DNA of 64,000 nt, taken from positions 143,409 to 207,408 of the forward strand of contig NZ_QUNG01000007.1 of NCBI RefSeq assembly GCF_003387375.1. Direction: 5' to 3'. The position numbers and the translations under genes are program-made. How positions within the stretch are numbered: position 1 is the stretch's first letter; each line of letters starts with the position of its first letter. This document shows positions 56,846-64,000 of this stretch, piece by piece. Source of the stretch: Marinomonas pollencensis (GTDB lineage: Bacteria > Pseudomonadota > Gammaproteobacteria > Pseudomonadales > Marinomonadaceae). The notes under the pieces are model-generated. The model saw nothing but the letters and a program-made list of their open reading frames with translations. It was not told the DNA's origin and did no database searches.

Positions 56846-58099
56846 TTGGACTTTTTTAACTATAAAAATCAGCTACTGCAAGCAGAAGATGTTGCATTAA
56901 CCGATATCGCTCAAGAATATGGTACGCCGTGTTATGTCTACTCACGAGCAACATTAGAGCGTCATTATTCTGCTTATGCTGATGCTTTTGCGTCTCACCC
57001 TACACTGATTTGTTATGCGGTAAAAGCGTGTTCAAATATCGCGATTTTGAATGTGCTTGCTCGCTTGGGTTCTGGCTTTGATATTGTGTCTGTTGGCGAA
57101 TTGGAGCGCGTACTCAAAGCAGGTGGTGATCCTGCTAAAGTGATGTTCTCGGGATTAGGTAAACAGGCAGCAGAAATGCGTCGAGCCCTTGAAGTTGGCA
57201 TTCATTGTTTCAACGTAGAGTCAGAAGCGGAGTTGTACCGACTGGATCAAGTCGCTGGAGAAATGGGTAAAGTAGCACCAGTGTCATTACGTGTTAATCC
57301 AGATGTGGACGCCAAAACGCACCCTTATATTTCAACAGGCTTGAAAGAAAATAAGTTTGGCATTGACATTAAAGATGCGGTTCGCATCTATCAAATCGCC
57401 CACACATTACCGAATCTAAATGTAATGGGGGTTGATTGTCATATTGGCTCACAATTGACTGAACTAAAGCCTTTCCTTGATACGTTTGACCGTTTGATTG
57501 GATTGGTTGATCAGCTTGCTGACGTGGGTATTGAGATCAAACACCTAGATTTAGGGGGTGGCTTAGGCGTACGTTATCGTGATGAAGTGCCGCCAGAACC
57601 TGCTGAGTATGCTCAATTGGTACTAGAAAAAGTCAAAGGTCGTAATGTTACCTTAGCGTTTGAGCCTGGTCGTTCTATTGCTGCTAACGCAGGGGTTTTA
57701 TTGACCCAAGTAGAGTTCCTAAAATGCACGCCACACAAAAATTTTGCGGTTATTGATGGTGCGATGAATGACCTAATTCGTCCTTCTTTATACAGTGCTT
57801 GGATGGATATTGTGCCTGTTTCTTTGGCGCCAACGTCAGAAGGCCAGCGCAGTTATGACCTTGTTGGGCCTATTTGTGAAACAGGTGACTTTCTTGGTAA
57901 AGACCGTGAATTAGATATTCAGGCCGGTGATTTGTTGGCTGTTCGTTCCGCGGGTGCTTATGGCTTTACTATGTCATCTAACTATAACAGCCGAAACAGA
58001 GCGGCTGAAGTGATGGTTGATGGTGATAAAACACATCTTATTCGCGCTCGTGAGACAATAGAGCATCAATTAGCCGGCGAGCAAGTGTTGCCCGACTAA
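56846..58099 (+). CDS. lysA: Diaminopimelate decarboxylase LysA
   Basis: PLP enzyme that decarboxylates meso-diaminopimelate to L-lysine. PLP lysine Lys60 in CYAVKACSN, the glycine-rich phosphate-binding [18 protein letters not shown], and the active-site CETGDF at the dimer interface are all present. I propose TTG 56846 ([10 protein letters not shown]), with GAGGA seven bases upstream and just after the lptM stop, giving 417 residues like Pseudomonas LysA. The ATG at 56765 would overlap lptM and add unconserved residues. Confidence 0.93.
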   Translation: MDFFNYKNQLLQAEDVALTDIAQEYGTPCYVYSRATLERHYSAYADAFASHPTLICYAVKACSNIAILNVLARLGSGFDIVSVGELERVLKAGGDPAKVMFSGLGKQAAEMRRALEVGIHCFNVESEAELYRLDQVAGEMGKVAPVSLRVNPDVDAKTHPYISTGLKENKFGIDIKDAVRIYQIAHTLPNLNVMGVDCHIGSQLTELKPFLDTFDRLIGLVDQLADVGIEIKHLDLGGGLGVRYRDEVPPEPAEYAQLVLEKVKGRNVTLAFEPGRSIAANAGVLLTQVEFLKCTPHKNFAVIDGAMNDLIRPSLYSAWMDIVPVSLAPTSEGQRSYDLVGPICETGDFLGKDRELDIQAGDLLAVRSAGAYGFTMSSNYNSRNRAAEVMVDGDKTHLIRARETIEHQLAGEQVLPD

Positions 58100-58109
58100 G
58101 GAGCCCATT

Positions 58110-58940
58110 GTGTTATTGAAATTTACTAAAATGCATGGCCTCGGCAATGATTTTATCGTCGTCGATGCCGTGTCGCGCAAAGTGTTTTTTAACCAAAAAC
58201 AGATACAGCGCTTAAGTGATCGTAATTTTGGTATTGGCTTTGATCAACTCTTGATGGTTGAGCCGCCGACCAATCCCGACATGGATTTTCGCTACCGTAT
58301 CTATAATGCTGATGGCTCTGAAGTGGAGCATTGTGGCAATGGCGCACGTTGTTTTGCAAAGTTTGTCTTGGATCGCGAATTAACGAATAAGCATATTATC
58401 AATGTAGAAACCAAGGGCGGCCAAATACAACTTCGTGTTGTCGATGGTGGGCTAGTGACAGTAGACATGGGTGTGCCGAGTTTTGATCCGGCAGCATTAC
58501 CTTTTAGTGCTGAGCCAGCAGAAGGGCTTTATCATTTGGAGGCGGGGGGCAAAGAACATTTTATTACGCCTGTTTCGGTGGGTAACCCTCATGCCGTGTT
58601 GCGTGTTGATGAATTGCGAGACGAAGAAGTCGCAACCATGGGGGCCTTGATAGAGTGCCATGAAAGGTTTCCGCAAAAGGTGAATGTCGGCTTTATGCAG
58701 GTTCTTAATGAGCAGGAAATAAACCTTCGTGTTTATGAGCGCGGCGCAGGTGAAACCCAAGCGTGCGGGACTGGTGCGTGTGCTGCGGTTGTGGCTGGTA
58801 TTAAGCAAGGCTGGTTAGGTGCAAAAGTGACAGCGCATTTACGCGGTGGTGACTTGCATATAGAGTGGCAAGGTGAAGGACACCCTATTCTTATGACGGG
58901 GCCTGCTGAAAAAGTTTTTGAAGGTCAGATCTATCTATAG
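58110..58940 (+). CDS. dapF: Diaminopimelate epimerase DapF
   Basis: Interconverts LL- and meso-diaminopimelate for lysine and peptidoglycan synthesis. Two symmetric domains each give one catalytic cysteine: Cys75 in [14 protein letters not shown] and Cys219 in [12 protein letters not shown]. The N-terminus [14 protein letters not shown] is diagnostic. The GTG start has AAGGAG six bases upstream, spanning the end of lysA. 276 residues, close to E. coli (274). Confidence 0.96.
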   Translation: MLLKFTKMHGLGNDFIVVDAVSRKVFFNQKQIQRLSDRNFGIGFDQLLMVEPPTNPDMDFRYRIYNADGSEVEHCGNGARCFAKFVLDRELTNKHIINVETKGGQIQLRVVDGGLVTVDMGVPSFDPAALPFSAEPAEGLYHLEAGGKEHFITPVSVGNPHAVLRVDELRDEEVATMGALIECHERFPQKVNVGFMQVLNEQEINLRVYERGAGETQACGTGACAAVVAGIKQGWLGAKVTAHLRGGDLHIEWQGEGHPILMTGPAEKVFEGQIYL

Positions 58941-58947
58941 AGGTCTT

Positions 58948-59613
58948 ATGAACGAAGCGGAAGTTATTCAGTATCTATCAAATAAGCCGGATTTTTTTGT
59001 GAAAAATCCTGAGTTGTTGGAAAGCTTGACGCTTCCGCATCCTGTTCATGGCGGTGTTATTTCTTTGCTGGAATATCAAGTGTCCTTGTTAAGAAAGTCT
59101 ACCGCAGAGTATCGGCGCGAGTTTGATCGCTTGATCGAAGTAGCTCGAGAAAATGAAGCCATCATGCAAAAAACACGGCGTTTTATTTTGGCTGGATTAG
59201 ATTGCACATCCTTGGATGACTTTGCGGTTGTTGTGGATGATATGGTGCGCGATGACTTTTCCGCTTCCTGTCACGCCTTTGTCTTGTTTGGCGAAGGTTA
59301 TGATACGGCTATTCGTTGTTGTTCTGATGGTGATGTGGCGGCTAATTTGTCGAGCATTACCAAAATGAAACAGTCAGCTTGTGGTGCTTTAGCTAAAAAA
59401 GAGCTTGTCTATTTGTTTCAAGAGGATGCCTCAAAGATTAAGTCTCATGCAGTGATGCCAATCATCTCTTTGCGCAAAGGCAAAAAGCAGGTTGCTGGGG
59501 TATTAGTGTTAGGGGCGGCTTCCAAGGAGACGTTTGCGAAGAAGAAAGAAACCTTGTTTCTTGAGCATATAGCTGAGTTGTTAAATGTCCTAATTCAAAG
59601 GCTTTCGTCATGA
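58948..59613 (+). CDS. DUF484 (YigA-like) protein
   Basis: GAF-like cytoplasmic protein of unknown function found next to dapF and xerC in gammaproteobacteria. Family features: EAEVIQYLSNKPDFFVKNPELLESLTLPH in two overlapping helices at the N-terminus, then HGGVISLLEYQVSLLR. The C-terminal part (about residues 65-215) resembles a GAF domain. ATG 58948 gives 221 residues; the frame start at 58918 lies inside dapF. The stop overlaps the next gene's ATG (ATGA). Confidence 0.9.
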   Translation: MNEAEVIQYLSNKPDFFVKNPELLESLTLPHPVHGGVISLLEYQVSLLRKSTAEYRREFDRLIEVARENEAIMQKTRRFILAGLDCTSLDDFAVVVDDMVRDDFSASCHAFVLFGEGYDTAIRCCSDGDVAANLSSITKMKQSACGALAKKELVYLFQEDASKIKSHAVMPIISLRKGKKQVAGVLVLGAASKETFAKKKETLFLEHIAELLNVLIQRLSS

Positions 59614-60323
59614 AAAAAGTAGTAGCGTTCGACCTAGATAACACATTATGGGATGTGGATCCTGTGATTATCCGGGCTGAATACGCCATGGAGTCTTGGT
59701 TTGAGGAGCGTTTCCCTGGCTTTGATGCTCTGTACCCTTTTGCAGTACGACAAGAAATACGCAACGCTTTAGTGGTTGAGCAGCCCGCCTTGTTAGCGAA
59801 CATTTCAGCGGCCCGTTACGAAGTGTATAAAAGTGCGTTGAAGCAGTTTGGCTTGCCAACTGAAGAGGCTGATTCTGTTGCTCAGGCTGCGTTATCCCAC
59901 TTTTCTGAGTGGCGTCAAAAAGTAGATCTCTATCCACACGTGAAACAAGTATTAGAAACGCTTCATGCTGATTATTCGCTGGTGGCGATTACCAATGGTA
60001 ACGCTGACGTGTTTCATCCTTATGTGGGAATTGGTCATTATTTTGATTTTGCACTTCGTGCTGACCAAGTGGGTGTTGCGAAACCAGATAGCCAATTGTT
60101 TGAGATGGCAGCCGAGAAAGCGGGGGTGTCGGCAGAGCATATAGTGCACATTGGAGACCACCCGATAGATGATGTCGCTGGTGCAGCCAAAGCGGGAATT
60201 AAAAGTATTTGGTTCAACCGACATGGTGCTAGACGTTGGAATGACAGTTGGCCTCTACGCTCGGATATTGAAGTGCATTCCGTATTGGAGTTGCCAGCAG
60301 CAGTGCGCTTGCTGCTGTCATAG
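59610..60323 (+). CDS. yigB: HAD-superfamily hydrolase, YigB-like
   Basis: HAD phosphatase; the E. coli relative YigB dephosphorylates FMN in riboflavin metabolism. Motif I FDLDNTLWDVD (Asp8, Asp10) and motif II VAITNGNAD are present. Motif III lysine is in VGVAKPDSQLF, and motif IV is GDHPIDDVAGAAKAG. Helical cap at about residues 20-100. Length 237 matches YigB (238). ATGA overlap with the DUF484 gene. In E. coli xerC sits between these two; here it does not. Confidence 0.85.
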   Translation: MKKVVAFDLDNTLWDVDPVIIRAEYAMESWFEERFPGFDALYPFAVRQEIRNALVVEQPALLANISAARYEVYKSALKQFGLPTEEADSVAQAALSHFSEWRQKVDLYPHVKQVLETLHADYSLVAITNGNADVFHPYVGIGHYFDFALRADQVGVAKPDSQLFEMAAEKAGVSAEHIVHIGDHPIDDVAGAAKAGIKSIWFNRHGARRWNDSWPLRSDIEVHSVLELPAAVRLLLS

Positions 60324-60425
60324 GGCTTTTCTATCACCTTAGTAGGTGGAACTCATTTTTACCCAAATAGTTTAGTGTTACACTAGGTCTATTCATTAGT
60401 TAAAACAGATTTTAAGGAAATTTTT

Positions 60426-60752
60426 ATGAGTGATAATACTGTTCACATTACCGATGCTCAATTTTCAGAAGAAGTATTGAATTCTGATGTGCCTGTCATT
60501 GTAGATTTTTGGGCTCCTTGGTGTGGTCCTTGTAAAATGATTGCACCAGTGTTGGAAGATGTTGCAGAAGAGTTCGCTGGTAAAGTAAAAGTAGTGAAGT
60601 TGAATGTTGACGAAAATACTGAAACAGCACCTAAGTACAACGTACGTGGTATTCCAACTTTGTTAGTAGTGAAAGGTGGTGAAGTGGTAGCAACTAAAGT
60701 TGGTGCGGTTTCTAAATCTCAACTGGTTGAGTTTGTAAACGGCGCTATCTAA
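60426..60752 (+). CDS. trxA: Thioredoxin 1
   Basis: General cytoplasmic protein disulfide reductase. Active site WCGPC (Cys33, Cys36) within [16 protein letters not shown]; cis-Pro in [13 protein letters not shown]. At 108 residues it is the standard thioredoxin. AAGGAAATTTTT precedes the ATG. It is monocistronic, with an upstream hairpin-like CACCT/AGGTG repeat (60335-60349) and a downstream terminator. Confidence 0.97.
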   Translation: MSDNTVHITDAQFSEEVLNSDVPVIVDFWAPWCGPCKMIAPVLEDVAEEFAGKVKVVKLNVDENTETAPKYNVRGIPTLLVVKGGEVVATKVGAVSKSQLVEFVNGAI

Positions 60753-60775
60753 TATAGTGCGCGGTTTGGTTTGAT

Positions 60776-60805
60776 AAAAAAAGCAGCTCTCGGGCTGCTT
60801 TTTTT
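60776..60805. terminator. Terminator between convergent trxA and the M23 peptidase gene
   Basis: AGCAGC and GCTGCT arms around TCTCGG, with an A-run before and a T-run after, so it can act in both directions. Confidence 0.85.
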
Positions 60806-60826
60806 GTTTTTATACTTGGCTGTTTA

Positions 60827-62242
60827 TTAGTCTTTTAAAAGAGCGAGGCGCTGCGAAAACTCTGCAGAGTTTGAGTTGGTTAAAGCCGCAATGACATTTT
60901 GTGCATAGGGTAGATATTTTTTCAGCTCAGCCTTTGGCATTGGGTCATCATTAGGGAGTTTTACCGTTACAGGGTTTTTGTGAACGCCATTCACTCTAAA
61001 TTCGTAATGTAAGTGTGGTCCTGTAGCCCAGCCGGTTTGTCCGACATAGGCGATCACGTTTCCTTGCTTGACTCTTTTGCCTTTACGCATGCCACGAGCA
61101 AACCCGCGTAAGTGGGCGTACAGTGTTTGGTAGCCTTTGCCGTGATTGATGATAACGACGTTACCATAGCCATTTTGCTTTCCTGCAAAGGATACTTTTC
61201 CATCACCTGCCGCTTTTACTGGGGTGCCACTGGCTGCGGCGTAGTCGACTCCTCGATGAGGGCGGCTTGTTTTAAAAATTGGGTGTAATCTGTTGGGGTT
61301 AAACTTAGATGAAATGCGTGTGAAATCAACCGGAGTTCGGATGAAAGCTTTGCGCATTGCTAGGCCATCTGGTGTGTAATAGTTAGCCCCTTTTTTTGTT
61401 TCATAGCGTATGGCTTGAAAAGTGCGGCCATTATTGATGAATTGCGCAGCTAAAATATTGCCGTTGCCGATTTTTTCGCCATCAAGGGATTTCTCTTCAT
61501 ACAGTAGACTAAAGCGATCGCCTTTACGGATGTCTAAGGCGAAATCAATGTCCCAGCCAAAAATATTGGCCAGCTCTATTAATAGTGGCTGATCTATTTT
61601 TGCGTTCATGCCATCAACAAACAATGAGTTATGAATAACGGCTTCTTTGTATGTTTGGGAAATATCTGGGGTTCTGTTGATTTCAGCTCGGTCAAATTGG
61701 CTCTCGCTACGCTTGAAGTGAATGCTCTGTAAGCGATTTATAACCAAGGTGATGTCTTGCAGAGTGCCCGATGGTTGTTTGATTGAAAACTCTAAGTGTT
61801 GGCCTGGTCTCATGCGTAACAAGCTTTTTTGCTTTTTATCGGCGTTTGATACCTTATAAATATCGTTGGCGGAAACTTGGTAGCGAGAGAGTACCTTGGA
61901 AAGCGAGTCACCTTCTTTGATTTGTACAGAATGCTTTTCAAGGGTGAATTTGGGTCTTGGAGGCGCTGCCAATTGATCCTCTAAGCGATTAGCTTGTGGT
62001 ACTGAGCTTAATTGCACTTGTGGGTTGTTATCGACAGTCTGGCTACTGGCCTGGTTTGGCGGTGGCAAATTACTGTCAAACAAGCTTAGTTCAGACTCTT
62101 TAATAACTTGTGGCGTTATTTCTAAAGCTATGTTTTGTTTGTCTTTTGTTGCGCTGCTCGGAAAAGCAAAAAACACAATGGTCAGAAAGGCAAAGACAAT
62201 GCCAATCAGTAAAAGATGTTTCGCTGGTATAAGTTTAGCCAA
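60827..62242 (-). CDS. mepM: M23-family murein DD-endopeptidase, MepM-like
   Basis: Cuts peptide cross-links in peptidoglycan to allow wall growth. An N-terminal membrane anchor (about residues 8-26) and a LysM-type or OapA-type domain (about 98-150, KEGDSLSKVLSRYQVSANDIYKV in part) precede the metallopeptidase domain (about 320-430) with zinc-binding HRGVDYA (HxxxD) and HLHYEF (HxH), both intact, so it should be active. Length 471 is near E. coli MepM (440). It is divergent from tyrS, as in pseudomonads. Confidence 0.92.
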   Translation of the reverse strand: MAKLIPAKHLLLIGIVFAFLTIVFFAFPSSATKDKQNIALEITPQVIKESELSLFDSNLPPPNQASSQTVDNNPQVQLSSVPQANRLEDQLAAPPRPKFTLEKHSVQIKEGDSLSKVLSRYQVSANDIYKVSNADKKQKSLLRMRPGQHLEFSIKQPSGTLQDITLVINRLQSIHFKRSESQFDRAEINRTPDISQTYKEAVIHNSLFVDGMNAKIDQPLLIELANIFGWDIDFALDIRKGDRFSLLYEEKSLDGEKIGNGNILAAQFINNGRTFQAIRYETKKGANYYTPDGLAMRKAFIRTPVDFTRISSKFNPNRLHPIFKTSRPHRGVDYAAASGTPVKAAGDGKVSFAGKQNGYGNVVIINHGKGYQTLYAHLRGFARGMRKGKRVKQGNVIAYVGQTGWATGPHLHYEFRVNGVHKNPVTVKLPNDDPMPKAELKKYLPYAQNVIAALTNSNSAEFSQRLALLKD

Positions 62243-62347
62243 AATGAGTACCCAAAATTCTTTATTAAAGCCTTATAATCGTATCAACATTACTTTTATA
62301 ATTGAATGCTTTAATAAAACTAACTCTTTAGGAAGTGGATCTAACAA

Positions 62348-63652
62348 ATGACAGTAAGCAGTAACGACCTTTTAAACGACTTACAAGCTCGTGGGCTGAT
62401 TGCCCAAATGACAGCAGAAGAAGAGCTTAAATCTCATTTGGCCAGTGGAAGTCGTACGCTTTATTGTGGTTTTGATCCGACCGCAGACAGCTTGCACTTG
62501 GGGCACTTGGTACCTTTGCTTGTACTAAAGCGCTTTCAAGATGCTGGCCATAACCCGATTGCTTTGGTTGGCGGTGCGACAGGATTGATAGGTGATCCAA
62601 GTTTTAAAGCAGCTGAGCGTCAGCTGAATACTTCGGATGTGGTCGCAAGTTGGGCTGAAAAAATTCGTGGCCAAGTGAGTCAGTTTGTCAAATTTGACGA
62701 TGTGCCGAATCCAGCTAAGGTTGTAAATAACCTTGATTGGGCTGGTGAGATGAGCATGTTGGATTTCTTGCGTGATATTGGTAAGCATTTCTCAGTGAAT
62801 GCCATGATTAACAAGGAATCAGTGCAGCAGCGTCTAAATAGAGAAGGTGCTGGTATCTCCTTTACTGAGTTTTCTTATGCTCTGTTACAAGGTATGGACT
62901 TCGCAGAGCTGAACCGTACTTATGATTGCACTATTCAAGTTGGTGGTAGTGATCAATGGGGAAATATCGTTGGTGGTATTGATCTGTCTCGCCGCCAAAA
63001 TCAATCTCAAACATTTGGCTTGACGGTACCTTTGGTAACCAAGTCTGATGGTACTAAGTTTGGTAAAACTGAGTCTGGTGCGGTTTGGTTGGATGCCTCC
63101 AAAACCAGTCAATATGCTTTTTATCAGTTCTGGATGAATACTGCGGATGCAGACGTTTATAAATTTCTGAAATTCTTCACTTTCTTGAGCCTTGATGAAA
63201 TTGATGCCATTGAGAAAACAGATAAAGAAAGTGCAGGCAAGCCTCAAGCGCAATCAGTTCTTGCACGAGAAGCAACAAAGCTGGTTCATGGCGAAGAAGG
63301 TTTACAAGCCGCTGAACGTATTACTAATGCTTTGTTTAGTGGTCAAGTTGATGAGTTGAGTGAGCAAGACTTAGCGCAAATTCAACTGGATGGTCTACCG
63401 AGTAGTTCACTGCAGGGCGTCGATCTAACAACAACCCCACTTACAACTTTATTGGCAGACGCGGGTTTGGCTGCAAGTGGTAAGCAAGTAAAAGATGCAT
63501 TGCAGCGTAATTCTGTTGTTGTGAATGGCCAGGCTCAAGGGTTAGACAATAATATGGATGCGGCTACTATTTTTGCGGCAGAGCATGGATACTACAATAA
63601 GTATTTCCTAGTGAAGCTAGGTAAGAAAAAGCATCATTTGTTCGTTCTATAA
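62348..63652 (+). CDS. tyrS: Tyrosyl-tRNA synthetase TyrS
   Basis: Charges tRNA-Tyr. Class I catalytic motifs: HIGH-like HLGH at residues 50-53 ([16 protein letters not shown]) and KMSKS-like KFGKT at about 237-241. The tyrosine-binding region [13 protein letters not shown] and [11 protein letters not shown] are clear, and a C-terminal S4-like domain (about 365-430) contains [19 protein letters not shown]. Length 434 is near E. coli TyrS-type enzymes (424). It precedes an rRNA operon, a common pairing near tyrS in pseudomonads. Confidence 0.97.
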   Translation: MTVSSNDLLNDLQARGLIAQMTAEEELKSHLASGSRTLYCGFDPTADSLHLGHLVPLLVLKRFQDAGHNPIALVGGATGLIGDPSFKAAERQLNTSDVVASWAEKIRGQVSQFVKFDDVPNPAKVVNNLDWAGEMSMLDFLRDIGKHFSVNAMINKESVQQRLNREGAGISFTEFSYALLQGMDFAELNRTYDCTIQVGGSDQWGNIVGGIDLSRRQNQSQTFGLTVPLVTKSDGTKFGKTESGAVWLDASKTSQYAFYQFWMNTADADVYKFLKFFTFLSLDEIDAIEKTDKESAGKPQAQSVLAREATKLVHGEEGLQAAERITNALFSGQVDELSEQDLAQIQLDGLPSSSLQGVDLTTTPLTTLLADAGLAASGKQVKDALQRNSVVVNGQAQGLDNNMDAATIFAAEHGYYNKYFLVKLGKKKHHLFVL

Positions 63653-63738
63653 GAGAGTCGACAAACTCTTGTGTAAAAGGGCGCTACGGCGCCTTTTTTT
63701 ATGTCCGATTAAATTTATTAAAAAACTTAAAAAAGCGC
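63653..63738 (+). other. Gap between tyrS and the rRNA promoter
   Basis: Holds the tyrS terminator and then an A/T-rich tract (about 63710-63735) just upstream of the rRNA -35 element, in the position of an UP element. No gene is seen. Confidence 0.6.
63680..63700 (+). terminator. tyrS terminator
   Basis: GGCGC and GCGCC form a 5-bp GC stem with loop TACG, preceded by A-rich sequence and followed by seven T. Confidence 0.85.
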
Positions 63739-63766
63739 TTGCACTAAAGTTTTTACGATGTATTAT
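63739..63766 (+). promoter_or_regulatory. rRNA operon promoter
   Basis: TTGCAC (63739-63744), 16-base spacer, TATTAT (63761-63766), GC-rich discriminator ACGCACCC, and an A/T-rich upstream tract. These are features of strong, stringently controlled rrn promoters. Confidence 0.75.
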
Positions 63767-63775
63767 ACGCACCCA

Positions 63776-64000
63776 CTGACACGGACAACGACGCAAACAA
63801 CGCTTTGCAACTTAGCTTGCTAAGTAAGTCGACCGACAAGTCAGACGCTCTTTAAAATAGATAATCAGATAATTTGTGTGGGCGCTCGCTGGAGTCTTCA
63901 GAAGGTCATCGCAGTTCGGTTTTACCGGAATGTAGTTGATCAAAAAAATTGAAGACTTACGAGAGTCAAACACGTCAATTCGCTTTATGTTGATTGTTCT
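63776..64000 (+). other. rRNA operon leader (16S gene lies beyond the window)
   Basis: Leader transcript region with a boxA-like antitermination site GCTCTTTAAAA (63847-63857), the counterpart of E. coli TGCTCTTTAACAA, and an inverted repeat GTCTTCA / TGAAGAC (63894-63900 and 63950-63956). The start of mature 16S is not seen before base 64000. The leader is inferred from position and boxA; no ORF is present. Confidence 0.75.

Overview
The window looks like core chromosome of a marine gammaproteobacterium, most like Marinomonas or a close relative in Oceanospirillales. I infer this from gene order and from recalled similarity of the proteins to E. coli and Pseudomonas orthologues; no search was run. 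Base composition looks uniform and moderate in GC. I see no insertion sequence, prophage, integron, CRISPR array or toxin-antitoxin pair.

Layout. 1-4448: end of a cytochrome c maturation operon (ccmE partial, ccmF, ccmG, ccmH, ccmI). 4514-8763: zipA, ligA and yheU, then convergent cysE. 8881-16255: an unknown 109-residue protein, mnmC, a periplasmic cyclophilin, a SelW-like protein, yciI, yciB, rnm (yciV), yciO, rluB and a DUF1499 protein. 16314-20503: an RstAB-like two-component pair, metR and argF. 20723-25112: grxD, a YaeR-like VOC protein, two further LysR regulators, a GFA-family zinc protein and D-lactate dehydrogenase; this is the least syntenic part. 25462-30622: two small cold-shock proteins with long leaders, a DUF2058 protein, a porin, an FAH hydrolase, a DTW protein and a glutathione S-transferase. 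30678-36988: bamD, rluD, pgeF, clpB and an outer-membrane barrel protein. 37111-37560: an alternating tRNA array Gln-Met-Gln-Met-Gln. 37673-47762: ychF, pth, rplY, prs, ispE, lolB and a TPR lipoprotein on the minus strand, divergent from hemA, prfA and prmC. 47808-54158: yaaA, a small ORF, a BASS-like membrane protein, and hemC-hemD-hemX-hemY. 54321-60752: argH, a TonB-like unknown, the lptM-lysA-dapF-DUF484-HAD operon, and trxA. 60827-64000: an M23 endopeptidase, tyrS, and the promoter and leader of an rRNA operon whose 16S gene lies beyond the window.

How it fits together. Haem synthesis (hemA; hemC, hemD, hemX, hemY) and haem delivery to cytochrome c (ccm) are both here. Envelope assembly is represented by bamD, lolB, lptM, zipA, yciB and the M23 peptidase. 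Translation is represented by tRNAs, tyrS, prfA, prmC, pth, rplY, rluB, rluD and mnmC. Amino-acid synthesis is represented by cysE, argF, argH, lysA, dapF and metR.

I did not find a convincing undescribed multi-gene system. The items most worth a second look are the tRNA array, the palindrome-rich clpB leader, the two csp leaders, the TonB-like unknown next to argH, the unknown next to cysE, and the lptM-lysA-dapF operon that lacks xerC. Many start codons are GTG or TTG; I moved starts where a Shine-Dalgarno sequence and family length agreed.
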